64,000 nt of DNA from NCBI GenBank assembly GCA_963712175.1, contig CAVQGZ010000010.1:51192-115191 (forward strand), given 5' to 3'. Position 1 is the stretch's first letter, and every line of letters starts with the position of its first letter. Both the position numbers and the translations under genes were made by a program. Below, in pieces: positions 25,094 through 34,455 of the stretch. Source of the stretch: CAVQGZ01 sp963712175. Its GTDB lineage: Bacteria > Actinomycetota > Actinomycetes > Jiangellales > Jiangellaceae. The notes beneath the pieces are model-generated. The model searched no databases. It had not been told where the DNA came from and saw nothing but the letters and a program-made list of their open reading frames with translations.

Positions 25094-26041
25094 GTGCCCG
25101 CATCGCTGCCTGCCGCCACGTCTGCCCTGCCGAGCGCGCGACCGGTGACCAAGGCCGTCATCCCGGCCGCGGGCCTCGGAACGCGGTTCCTTCCGGTCAC
25201 CAAGGCCACGCCCAAGGAGATGCTGCCCGTCGTCGACACCCCAGCGATCCAGCTGGTCGTGGAGGAGGCCGTCGAGGCCGGCCTGCCGGACATCCTGATG
25301 ATCACCGGGCGCAACAAGCGACCGCTCGAGGACCACTTCGACCGCAACTGGGAGCTGGAGCACAGCCTCGAGCAGAAGGGCGACACCGAGCGGCTGGAGA
25401 AGGTGCAGCGCTCCACGCGCCTCGCCGACGTCTTCTACGTGCGCCAGGGCGACCCCAAGGGACTCGGCCACGCCGTGGCGTGCGCCGAAGACCACGTGGG
25501 CCGCGAGGCGTTCGCCGTGCTGCTCGGCGACGACCTCATCGACGCCCGCGACCACCTGCTGAAGCGGATGATCGAGGTTCGCGATCAGCTGGGCGGCAGC
25601 GTCGTCGCCCTCATCGAGGTGGACCCCGAGACGATCCACCTCTACGGGTGCGCCTCGGTCGACGGCACTGACGCCGAAGACGTCCTGCGGGTCCGTGACC
25701 TCGTCGAGAAGCCCGCGGCCGCCGATGCTCCGAGCAACCTGGCGGTCATCGGCCGCTACGTCCTCGACCCGGCCGTGTTCGACGTGCTCGCCACGACCCC
25801 GCCCGGGCGCGGCGGTGAGATCCAGCTGACCGACGCCCTCAAGACCCTGGCAGGCATGCCGGCCGAGGATGGGGGCGGGGTTCATGGCGTCCTGTTCCGC
25901 GGTCGGCGCTACGACACCGGCGACCGGCTCGACTACCTGCGCACGGTCGTTCGGCTGGCGAGCGAGCGAGACGACCTCGGCCCCGACTTCGTCGCCTGGC
26001 TGCGTGAGTTCGTCGCTGACTTACCGGGTGAGCCCGGGTGA
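25094..26041 (+). CDS. galU: UTP-glucose-1-phosphate uridylyltransferase
   Basis: Makes UDP-glucose from UTP and glucose-1-phosphate for glycolipids, trehalose and polysaccharides. 315 residues with KAVIPAAGLGTRFLPVTKATPKEMLP, partly shown as the nucleotide-binding signature, QGDPKGLGHAV, VLLGDDLI, DLVEKPA and GGEIQLTDAL. GTG start. It is the first gene of galU-glp-rimJ, with glpR next, an order found across Actinobacteria. Its stop overlaps the Glp start (GTGA). Confidence 0.97.
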   Translation: MPASLPAATSALPSARPVTKAVIPAAGLGTRFLPVTKATPKEMLPVVDTPAIQLVVEEAVEAGLPDILMITGRNKRPLEDHFDRNWELEHSLEQKGDTERLEKVQRSTRLADVFYVRQGDPKGLGHAVACAEDHVGREAFAVLLGDDLIDARDHLLKRMIEVRDQLGGSVVALIEVDPETIHLYGCASVDGTDAEDVLRVRDLVEKPAAADAPSNLAVIGRYVLDPAVFDVLATTPPGRGGEIQLTDALKTLAGMPAEDGGGVHGVLFRGRRYDTGDRLDYLRTVVRLASERDDLGPDFVAWLREFVADLPGEPG

Positions 26042-27261
26042 CGCGAGTCTCCGACCACCTGTCGGAGGTCCTCGGCGCGGTGGGCGCCCTGGACCCCATC
26101 GACGTGGGGCTGCTCGACGCCCACGGAGCAGTCGCTGCCGAGGACGTGATCGCCCCCTGGGCGCTCCCGCAGTACGACCATGCAACCACCCCTGGCTACG
26201 CCGTGCGGGCCTCCGACGTGGTGGCTGCCCGGCCGGACAAGCCAGTCACGCTGCCGGTGGTGGCCGACATCGATGCCGGTGACCGCGGCGCGAACGCCAT
26301 CGGCGCCGGGCATGCCGCGCGAGTCGCCTCGGGAGCACCGTTGCCCCGCGGCGCGGACGCGGTCGTCGCGCTCGCCGACACCGACGGCGGCGTCGCCAGC
26401 GTGGGCGTCACGGCTGCCGTACCTGCCGGCTCGTGGGTGCGGCGCAAGGCCGAGGACGTCGAGAAGGGCGACATCGCGCTGCGGGTGGGCACCTACCTGG
26501 GGGCGGCCCAGATCGGACTGCTGGCTGCCGTGGGCAAGGACAGGGTGACGGTACGCCCGCGCCCCCGCGTCGTGGTCATAGCCGCGGGGAGCCGGTTGGT
26601 CGAGCCCGGGCGTTCAGTCGCCTTCGGGCAGGTCACCGACTCCACCGGCCACCTGCTGACCGCAGCCTCGCGCGAGGCCGGAGCCAATGCGTTCCGAGTG
26701 GCAGCCATCCCCGACGACCCTCGCATCGTGCGTGGCACGCTGGAGGACCAGCTGATCCGCGCCGACCTCGTCGTCACCAGCGGCGGGCTCGCTGCCCCGG
26801 ATGGGGTGATGCGCCAGGTCGTACCCGACATGGGTTCCGTCCGCTTCGTCGACGTCGACATGGAGCCTGGCTCGCAGCAGGCGTTCGGCGTGGTCGGTGA
26901 CGAGCAGGTGCCCATCTTCTGCCTGCCCGGACGGCCCGTCGACGCCTTCGTGGCGTTCGAGGTCTTCGTGCGTCCGGTCATCCGCAAGATGGTCGGCGTG
27001 ACTCGGCTGCACCGTCCGACCGTTCGGGCGACCCTGACCGGTGACATCGAGTCCGCGACCGGGCCGCGGCAGTTCGCCCGGGCCCGGGTGTGGGCCTCCG
27101 GCGAGGACGAGTACCGCGTGGAGCCCCTGGGGGCTCTCGAGGCTCCACACCTGACCGACCTCGCTCGGGCCAACGCGCTCATCGTCGTGCCTGAGGCGAC
27201 CTCGCACCTGCCCGCCGAGGCCGAGGTGGACTGCCTGCTGCTCGAACGGCGTCGCGGGTGA
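26038..27261 (+). CDS. glp: Gephyrin-like MoeA-family protein (Glp)
   Basis: 407 residues with full MoeA architecture: domains I/II (GAVAAEDVIAPWALPQYDHATTPGYAV, seen in part), the MPT-binding middle domain with TDSTGHLL and VVTSGGLAAPDGVMRQV, and the C-terminal beta-barrel. MoeA inserts molybdate into molybdopterin. This copy sits between galU and rimJ with GlpR/SepX downstream, where the Corynebacterium orthologue Glp binds FtsZ and its membrane receptor GlpR in division. No other molybdopterin gene is in the window. GDEQVPIFCLPGRPVDAFVAF matches the MoeA GNPVS region. Enzyme activity may be kept as well. Confidence 0.88.
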   Translation: MTRVSDHLSEVLGAVGALDPIDVGLLDAHGAVAAEDVIAPWALPQYDHATTPGYAVRASDVVAARPDKPVTLPVVADIDAGDRGANAIGAGHAARVASGAPLPRGADAVVALADTDGGVASVGVTAAVPAGSWVRRKAEDVEKGDIALRVGTYLGAAQIGLLAAVGKDRVTVRPRPRVVVIAAGSRLVEPGRSVAFGQVTDSTGHLLTAASREAGANAFRVAAIPDDPRIVRGTLEDQLIRADLVVTSGGLAAPDGVMRQVVPDMGSVRFVDVDMEPGSQQAFGVVGDEQVPIFCLPGRPVDAFVAFEVFVRPVIRKMVGVTRLHRPTVRATLTGDIESATGPRQFARARVWASGEDEYRVEPLGALEAPHLTDLARANALIVVPEATSHLPAEAEVDCLLLERRRG

Positions 27262-27887
27262 GCCGATCCGCCTGGCCGGTGACCCTGAGCGAGCCGCCGG
27301 TCGAGCTTCGACCTATGCGCTACCGCGACGCGCGAGCCTGGGACGAGGTGCGGCGACGCAACCGGGACTGGCTGGTGCCGTGGGACGCGACGTCACCGGA
27401 CCCGCGGGCGGCCCCGGTGTCCTTCCGTGCCATGGTGCGCCGCTACAACGCCCAGGCTCGGCTGGGGGAGGCCCTGCCGTGGCTTCTCACGGTCGACGGC
27501 ACCCTGGCCGGTCAGGTCAACGTCGCCGGGATCGTCCGAGGTTCGGCTCTCAGCGCGCACATCGGCTACTGGATCGCGCGGGAGCACGCCGGACACGGGT
27601 ACGTGCCCACCGGCGTGGCCCTGGCGATCGACCACTGCTTCTTCGTGCTCGGGCTCCACCGGGTCGAGATCAACATCCGTCCGGAGAACGTCGCCAGCCT
27701 TCGGGTGGTGCAGAAGCTGGGCCTGCGTTCAGAGGGCCTGCGCGAGCGGTACCTGCACATCGACGGCGACTGGCGCGACCATCTCTGCTTCGCCATCACC
27801 GTCGAGGAGGTTCCCCAGGGCGTCCTCGCCAGATGGCGCCGCGACACGCCACCTCACCTGCGCGGCGCGGCGCCTGCCGGCCCGTAG
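27258..27887 (+). CDS. rimJ: RimJ-type GNAT acetyltransferase
   Basis: 209 residues, RimJ/RimL subfamily of protein N-terminal acetyltransferases. It has VELRPMRYRDARAWDEVRRRN, IGYWIAREHAGHGYVPTGVALAI (acetyl-CoA loop HxGxGY) and VEINIRPENVASLRVVQKLGLRSEG. The GTG overlaps the Glp stop by 4 nt, so it is translationally coupled. In E. coli RimJ modifies ribosomal protein S5, but the substrate of this syntenic actinobacterial copy is not established; a link to the Glp-GlpR division module is possible. Confidence 0.88.
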   Translation: MSRSAWPVTLSEPPVELRPMRYRDARAWDEVRRRNRDWLVPWDATSPDPRAAPVSFRAMVRRYNAQARLGEALPWLLTVDGTLAGQVNVAGIVRGSALSAHIGYWIAREHAGHGYVPTGVALAIDHCFFVLGLHRVEINIRPENVASLRVVQKLGLRSEGLRERYLHIDGDWRDHLCFAITVEEVPQGVLARWRRDTPPHLRGAAPAGP

Positions 27888-27890
27888 CGT
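27885..27890 (+). promoter_or_regulatory. -10 element, leaderless glpR
   Basis: TAGCGT, eight bases, then GTG. The TAG is the stop codon of rimJ. Confidence 0.45.
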
Positions 27891-27898
27891 TCGGGCGC

Positions 27899-28801
27899 GT
27901 GGGTGGAAGCGGCCTCATCGTTGTCGTCATTGTTGCGGCGTGGGCACTCTTCCTTGTGCCCCAGTGGATGCATCGGCGTGCCTCGGCCGCCGCCCACCTC
28001 GCCGACCGGATCCCGGACTCCGAGGCGGGCGGTGACCCAGTACCCGACGGGCACGGCACGGAGTCGGCAACGGCGCGCACCCCGCGCAGGTTCGGTCGTC
28101 GTCACCTCGTGCGGGTGACCAGCCCCGAGGACGGTGGCAGGAGCTGGCTCTCCCGGCTGAGGCTGCCGTCGGTGCCCCGGCTCGGCCGTCGGCAGGACGA
28201 CGGAGGGGCCGCCCCGGTCTCGGCCGCCGCGCGGCGTCGACGGGTTCTGATCGTCCTGGCGATCTCGACGCTGCTCGGCGCCGTCGTCGTGGGTGTCGGC
28301 GCGCTGGCCGGTGTCGCGATCCCGGCTTGGGTCGTCGCCGTGCCCGGCGGTCTGATGGTCGCCTACCTCGCCCTGCTGGCGATCGTTCGCCCAGGCGCCC
28401 CTCGCTCCGAAGCAGCCGGACCGGCCCTTCGCCCTGACGCCGACGACGTCGTCACCCTGGCACCCGCCACGTCCCCGCAGCACGATGCTGCGGCACTGGA
28501 GCCGGGCGGCACAGGCGAGTCTGCTGGGTCCGTCGGGTCCGTCGGGTCCGTCGAGTCGCTGGAGAGTGGCGAGTCCGTCGCTGACCCGGCGGGAGACACC
28601 TGGACGCCCGTCCCGCTCCCGACCCCCACCTACGTCACGGCGCCGCGCGCCCGTCGCTCGATTCGCACGATCGACCTCAGCAACCCCGGGTCGTGGACGG
28701 CGTCAGCACCCTCAGCACCTGAGCCGGCAGCGGTGGGAGCCGGTGAGACCGGTGAGCCCGAGGAGTACCCGATCGAGCACCGGCGTGCGGTCGGCGACTA
28801 G
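27899..28801 (+). CDS. GlpR/SepX divisome membrane protein
   Basis: 300 residues. It starts GGSGLIVVVIVAAWALFLVPQWMHRR, seen as one N-terminal membrane segment followed by basic residues, the GlpR/SepX signature. A cytoplasmic linker leads to a second hydrophobic hairpin (LIVLAISTLLGAVVVGVGAL and VVAVPGGLMVAYLALLAIV, about 118-165) and a long acidic, Ser/Gly-rich disordered tail. In Corynebacterium GlpR recruits Glp to FtsZ and Wag31; in Streptomyces SepX stabilises the sporulation divisome. The position behind galU-glp-rimJ confirms identity. GTG start with a -10 eight bases upstream. Confidence 0.85.
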   Translation: MGGSGLIVVVIVAAWALFLVPQWMHRRASAAAHLADRIPDSEAGGDPVPDGHGTESATARTPRRFGRRHLVRVTSPEDGGRSWLSRLRLPSVPRLGRRQDDGGAAPVSAAARRRRVLIVLAISTLLGAVVVGVGALAGVAIPAWVVAVPGGLMVAYLALLAIVRPGAPRSEAAGPALRPDADDVVTLAPATSPQHDAAALEPGGTGESAGSVGSVGSVESLESGESVADPAGDTWTPVPLPTPTYVTAPRARRSIRTIDLSNPGSWTASAPSAPEPAAVGAGETGEPEEYPIEHRRAVGD

Positions 28802-28899
28802 GGCGTTCCAGGCGCCTGCACCGCGGTTGCGGCCCCTCGCCGGCCCTGGTTGGCCCGGGGAACGCCAGGCGTGCGGTGTTATCCTTTCCCGGCCCACCA

Positions 28900-30524
<1,625 letters not shown>

Positions 30525-30531
30525 CACGAGC

Positions 30532-30541
30532 ATCGTAGGGT
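30532..30541. promoter_or_regulatory. Overlapping divergent -10 elements (pmt/rsmI)
   Basis: Minus strand TACGAT (30537-30532), seven bases before pmt ATG 30524. Plus strand TAGGGT (30536-30541), seven bases before rsmI GTG 30549. The two hexamers share two base pairs, so the polymerases should exclude each other. Confidence 0.6.
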
Positions 30542-30548
30542 CGCTGGC

Positions 30549-31403
30549 GTGGACCAACCTCGCGGCGCCCTGGTCGTGGCGGCGACGCCCATCGGGAACC
30601 TCGGCGACGCCTCGGCTCGACTGCGCGACGAGCTCGCTCGTGCCGACGTGGTCGCGGCAGAGGACACCCGCCGCCTTCGCCGCCTGTGTGCCGACCTCGG
30701 GGTCTCGCTGACCGGCCGGGTGCTCTCGGTCTTCGAGGGCAACGAGCGGGCTCGCGTCGCCGACGTCGTCGACGCCGTGACGTCGGGACAGCGCGTCCTG
30801 CTGGTGACCGATGCCGGCATGCCGCTGGTCAGCGACCCCGGGTACCGGGTCGTGGCGGCGTGCGCGAAGGCCGGGCTGGCGGTGACGGTGCTCCCCGGCC
30901 CGAGTGCGGCACTGGCGGCATTGGTCGTCTCAGGCCTGCCCGCCGACCGCTTCTGCGTGGAGGGGTTTCTGCCGCGCAAGCCGGGGGAGCGTGGGCGACG
31001 GCTTCGCGAGCTCGCGTCGGACTCCCGCACGCACGTCTTCTTCGAGTCACCCCGACGGACGGCCGCGACGCTGGCGGCCATGGCTGACGTGCTCGGTCCC
31101 GATCGGGCGGCCGCCGTCTGTCGCGAGCTGACGAAGACCCACGAGGAGGTTCGGCGGGGGACTCTCGCCGAGCTCGCCGGCGGCACCGACGAGGCCGTGC
31201 TCGGCGAGGTCAGCATCGTCGTGGCCGGTCGAGCCGACGCGGCTGCAGCCCTTGACGCCGACCCCGCGGTGCTGGTGGCAGTCCGGGAGCAGGCAGGGCT
31301 GACGCGCAAGGAGGCGATCGCCGACGTGGCCGCCGAGCTGGGCCGGCCCAAGCGCGAGGTGTACGCCGCTGTCGTCGCCGCCCGGCCTGAGCCCGGCCCG
31401 TAG
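30549..31403 (+). CDS. rsmI: 16S rRNA (cytidine-1402-2'-O)-methyltransferase
   Basis: 284 residues, tetrapyrrole-methylase fold using SAM. It has LVVAATPIGNLGDASARLRDEL, AEDTRRLRRL, VTDAGMPLVSDPGYRVV, LPGPSAALAALVVSGLP and FFESPRRTAATLA, the RsmI series. The GTG start is behind a -10 (leaderless). With KsgA downstream it gives two 16S 3'-end decoding-region modifiers within 7 kb. Its stop TAG is also the first half of the metG -10. Confidence 0.96.
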   Translation: MDQPRGALVVAATPIGNLGDASARLRDELARADVVAAEDTRRLRRLCADLGVSLTGRVLSVFEGNERARVADVVDAVTSGQRVLLVTDAGMPLVSDPGYRVVAACAKAGLAVTVLPGPSAALAALVVSGLPADRFCVEGFLPRKPGERGRRLRELASDSRTHVFFESPRRTAATLAAMADVLGPDRAAAVCRELTKTHEEVRRGTLAELAGGTDEAVLGEVSIVVAGRADAAAALDADPAVLVAVREQAGLTRKEAIADVAAELGRPKREVYAAVVAARPEPGP

Positions 31404-31406
31404 GCT
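31401..31406 (+). promoter_or_regulatory. -10 element, leaderless metG
   Basis: TAGGCT, seven bases, then ATG. Its TAG is the rsmI stop codon. Confidence 0.5.
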
Positions 31407-31413
31407 GGCCATC

Positions 31414-33210
31414 ATGTCTGCGCACGTCCTCACCGCGGTGGCCTGGCCCTACGCCAACGGCCCGCGGCACATCGGCCACGTATCCGGCTTCGGCGTGCCG
31501 TCGGACGTGTTCAGCCGGTACATGCGCATGGCCGGCAACGACGTGCTGATGGTGAGCGGGACAGACGAGCACGGCACGCCGATCCTCGTCCAGGCCGAGC
31601 ACGAGGGCGTCCCCCCGCAGCAGCTGGCCGACCGCTACAACCGGGTGATCGTCGAGGACCTGGCGGCACTGGGACTGTCCTACGACCTGTTCACCCGCAC
31701 CACGACCCGCAACCACTACGCGGTCGCCCAGGAGATGTTCCGCACCCTGCACCGCAACGGGTACATGGTGGCGAGGTCGGCGCACGGAGCGATCAGCCCG
31801 TCGACGGGCCGAACCCTTCCGGACCGCTACATCGAGGGCACCTGCCCGATCTGCGGCTACGACGGAGCCCGCGGGGACCAGTGCGACAACTGCGGCAACC
31901 AGCTCGACGCCGCCGAGCTCATCAACCCGCACAGCCGCATCAACGGCGAGACGCCGGTGTTCGTCGAGACCGAGCACTTCTTCCTGGACCTCCCCGCGCT
32001 GGCGGAGGCGCTCGGCTCGTGGCTGCAGACCCGCGACGACTGGCGTCCCAACGTTCTGAAGTTCAGCCTCAACCTGCTCGACGACGTCCGGCCGCGGGCC
32101 ATGACCCGCGACATCGACTGGGGTGTGCCCGTCCCGTTGCCTGACTGGGAGGACAACCCGAACAAGCGTCTCTACGTGTGGTTCGACGCGGTCATCGGTT
32201 ACCTGTCGGCCTCGATCGAATGGGCTCGACGCACCGGTGACCCTGATGCCTGGCGTGCCTGGTGGACCGACCCGGACGCGATGGGCTACTACTTCATGGG
32301 CAAGGACAACATCACGTTCCACAGCCAGATCTGGCCGGCGGAGCTCCTCGGGTACGCCGGGCGCGGCTCACGAGGCGGCGAGCCTGGCCCCTTCGGCGAC
32401 CTGCAGCTGCCCACCGAGGTGGTCTCCAGCGAGTTCCTCACCATGGAGGGAAAGAAGTTCTCGTCCTCCCGCGGCGTGGTCATCTACGTGCGCGACTTCC
32501 TCTCCCGCTACCAACCGGACGCGCTGCGCTACTTCATCGCGGTCGCCGGCCCGGAGAACCAGGACACCGACTTCACCTGGGCCGAGTTCGTCCGGCGCAC
32601 CAACGACGAGCTGGTCGCCGGCTGGGGCAACCTCGTCAACCGCACGCTGTCGTTGGTGTCCAAGAACCTCGGTCAGGTGCCGGCCTCGGGGACCCTGACC
32701 GACGCGGACCGCGACCTGCTGGCCACGACCAGCGGCGCCTTCCAGGGAGTCGGTGATCTGCTGTCGCACAGTCGGCAGAAGGCCGCCATCAGCGAGGGCA
32801 TGCGGGTGGTCAGCGAGGTGAACACGTACCTGTCCCAGCAGGCCCCGTGGAAGCTGAAGAACGACGACCCCGAACGCATGCGGACCGTGCTGCACGTCGC
32901 GACGCAGGCCGTGGACGACTGCAACCGGGTGCTGGCGCCGTTCATGCCGCACTCAGCGCAACGCATCCATGAGGCGCTGGGGCGCGACGGGGTGCTGGCC
33001 CCGCAGCCGGAGATCCGCGAGGTGGACGATCTCGACGGTGGGCCGGGCTACCCCGTCCTCATGGGCGACTACCAGCCCGCGACCGCCTGGTCGTCGGCGC
33101 CCGTGGTGCCGGGAACCCCGATCGAGCCTCCCCGTCCGGTGTTCACCAAGCTCGACACCTCCATCGTGGAGGAGGAGCTCGCCCGCCTGTCCGAGGTCGC
33201 CGGCGGGTGA
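31414..33210 (+). CDS. metG: Methionyl-tRNA synthetase
   Basis: 598-residue class I synthetase charging tRNA-Met. HIGH-like motif in YANGPRHIGHVSG, zinc knuckle CPICGYDGARGDQCDNCG with four Cys, and KMSKS variant KKFSSSRGVV. The C-terminal anticodon domain ends near residue 560, without the EMAP-like tRNA-binding domain of E. coli MetG, which is usual for actinobacteria. ATG with a -10 seven bases upstream. The TatD start overlaps its stop (GTGA), so the two are coupled. Confidence 0.97.
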   Translation: MSAHVLTAVAWPYANGPRHIGHVSGFGVPSDVFSRYMRMAGNDVLMVSGTDEHGTPILVQAEHEGVPPQQLADRYNRVIVEDLAALGLSYDLFTRTTTRNHYAVAQEMFRTLHRNGYMVARSAHGAISPSTGRTLPDRYIEGTCPICGYDGARGDQCDNCGNQLDAAELINPHSRINGETPVFVETEHFFLDLPALAEALGSWLQTRDDWRPNVLKFSLNLLDDVRPRAMTRDIDWGVPVPLPDWEDNPNKRLYVWFDAVIGYLSASIEWARRTGDPDAWRAWWTDPDAMGYYFMGKDNITFHSQIWPAELLGYAGRGSRGGEPGPFGDLQLPTEVVSSEFLTMEGKKFSSSRGVVIYVRDFLSRYQPDALRYFIAVAGPENQDTDFTWAEFVRRTNDELVAGWGNLVNRTLSLVSKNLGQVPASGTLTDADRDLLATTSGAFQGVGDLLSHSRQKAAISEGMRVVSEVNTYLSQQAPWKLKNDDPERMRTVLHVATQAVDDCNRVLAPFMPHSAQRIHEALGRDGVLAPQPEIREVDDLDGGPGYPVLMGDYQPATAWSSAPVVPGTPIEPPRPVFTKLDTSIVEEELARLSEVAGG

Positions 33211-34058
33211 CCGACCGACCCGGGCTGCCGGACCCCCTGCCCGTCCCGGTCATCGACAGCCACGCCCACCTCGACGTCGCCCGGGACCCCGAGGAGCCGG
33301 CTCTCGCGCTCGGTGAGGCTCTGGCGCTGGCCCGCATGGTCAACGTCGTCGAGGTCGTGCAGGTGGGTTGCGACCTACCCAGCGCCCGCCGGGCGGTCGA
33401 CTGGGCCCGCGACTACCCGAGCGTGCACGCTGCCGTATCCCTGCACCCCACCGACGCGGCCGGCATCGGACGCAGCGGTGCCGCCGCGCTCGAGACCGCG
33501 GTGGAGGAGATCGCTCGGCTGGCCGAGCAGCCCGGAGTCGTCGCGGTCGGGGAGACCGGGCTCGACCACTACTGGACCACCGATGCCGCGGGGCAGGCGT
33601 ACCAGGAGGAGTCGTTCCGCGCGCACATCCGGCTGGCCCGCGAGCTCGACAAGGCACTCGTGATCCATGACCGCGATGCCCACGACGACATCGTCCGGGT
33701 GCTCGAGGACGAGGGCCCGCCGGCGCGGGTGGTCTTCCACTGCTACTCCGGGGACGCTGCCATGGCGCGCCACTGCGTGCGTCAAGGCTGGTACCTGTCG
33801 TTCGCCGGGACGCTGACCTTCCGCAATGCGAACGCCCTGCGCGACGCCGCCCGAGCAGCCGTCGAGGAGTCGGGCCTCGACCAGCTGCTGGTGGAGACCG
33901 ACGCTCCGTACCTCACCCCGCATCCCCATCGTGGTGCGGTGAACTCGTCCTACCTCGTTGCCTGGACGGTGCGCACGCTGGCCGAGGTCGCCGGCGTGGA
34001 TGTGGCACGAGCCTGCGACGCCACCCGTGAGGCCACGCGTCGGGCGTTCTGCCTCTGA
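33207..34058 (+). CDS. tatD: TatD-family metal-dependent DNase
   Basis: 283 residues, amidohydrolase-fold phosphodiesterase. Metal ligands: DSHAHLD (HxH), GETGLDHYW (Glu), VIHDRDAHDD (His), FHCYSGD (His) and VETDAPYLTP (Asp). The family has 3'-5' exonuclease activity in DNA repair or turnover, and possibly D-aminoacyl-tRNA-related roles. GTG overlapping metG by 4 nt. The metG-tatD-rpfB-ksgA order is the same as in M. tuberculosis. Last gene before a structured gap of about 400 bp. Confidence 0.95.
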   Translation: MTDRPGLPDPLPVPVIDSHAHLDVARDPEEPALALGEALALARMVNVVEVVQVGCDLPSARRAVDWARDYPSVHAAVSLHPTDAAGIGRSGAAALETAVEEIARLAEQPGVVAVGETGLDHYWTTDAAGQAYQEESFRAHIRLARELDKALVIHDRDAHDDIVRVLEDEGPPARVVFHCYSGDAAMARHCVRQGWYLSFAGTLTFRNANALRDAARAAVEESGLDQLLVETDAPYLTPHPHRGAVNSSYLVAWTVRTLAEVAGVDVARACDATREATRRAFCL

Positions 34059-34455
34059 CCGCTGGCGCTCGCCGGCCGCGCTTGTCGCCGGCCGCGCTTG
34101 CCCGCAGCGCTCGCCGCGCGCCCGCCTGCAGCGCTCGCCCGCCTGCCGCGCTCGCCCGCCTGCCGCGCGTGGCACCGGGGTCGATGGCCAGGTCCCCCTT
34201 CGGGAGGCGCCTCCCGCGGCTAGTGCTGCCTTTGCACGGCCGATCCGCTGTGGGAAGGCAGCCCCTGCCTACCTAACGTGGTCATTTCGCCCGGGGCGGG
34301 GGGTGTGGTGCTGGCCACATGAGCTCGGGTGGCCCCCCACGGATTTGGTGATGCACGGTCGGCTTGTTACCGTGTTGTTATCGAAACGTGATGAACCGCG
34401 GCGCGTCGATGCCTCAGCAGCCAGCCGCCGCTCCCTTCGAAGTCTGGATCACTCC
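34059..34455. other. Structured gap before first rpfB
   Basis: Contains tandem repeats (34069-34164), the palindrome CGGGAGGCGCCTCCCG (34201-34216) and the stem GCTGCCTT/AAGGCAGC (34225-34232 / 34255-34262) that could end tatD transcription. From about 34355 it turns AT-richer (cttgttaccgtgttgttatcg), where the rpfB promoter should lie. I looked for a c-di-AMP (ydaO) riboswitch, known before some rpf genes, and saw none of its conserved blocks. Confidence 0.55.
34069..34164. repeat. Two sets of short tandem repeats
   Basis: TCGCCGGCCGCGCTTG occurs twice head-to-tail (34069-34084, 34085-34100), and GCGCTCGCCCGCCTGCC twice (34131-34147, 34148-34164), with degenerate copies between. Non-coding, just after tatD. 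Confidence 0.85.

Noticed and set aside
26038..27261. Simple molybdopterin-synthesis MoeA
   Set aside because: No other molybdopterin genes; locus order and GlpR neighbour indicate the gephyrin-like division protein, although enzyme activity is not excluded.
34059..34455. c-di-AMP (ydaO) riboswitch before rpfB
   Set aside because: Looked for because several actinobacterial rpf genes have one; the conserved sequence blocks were not found.
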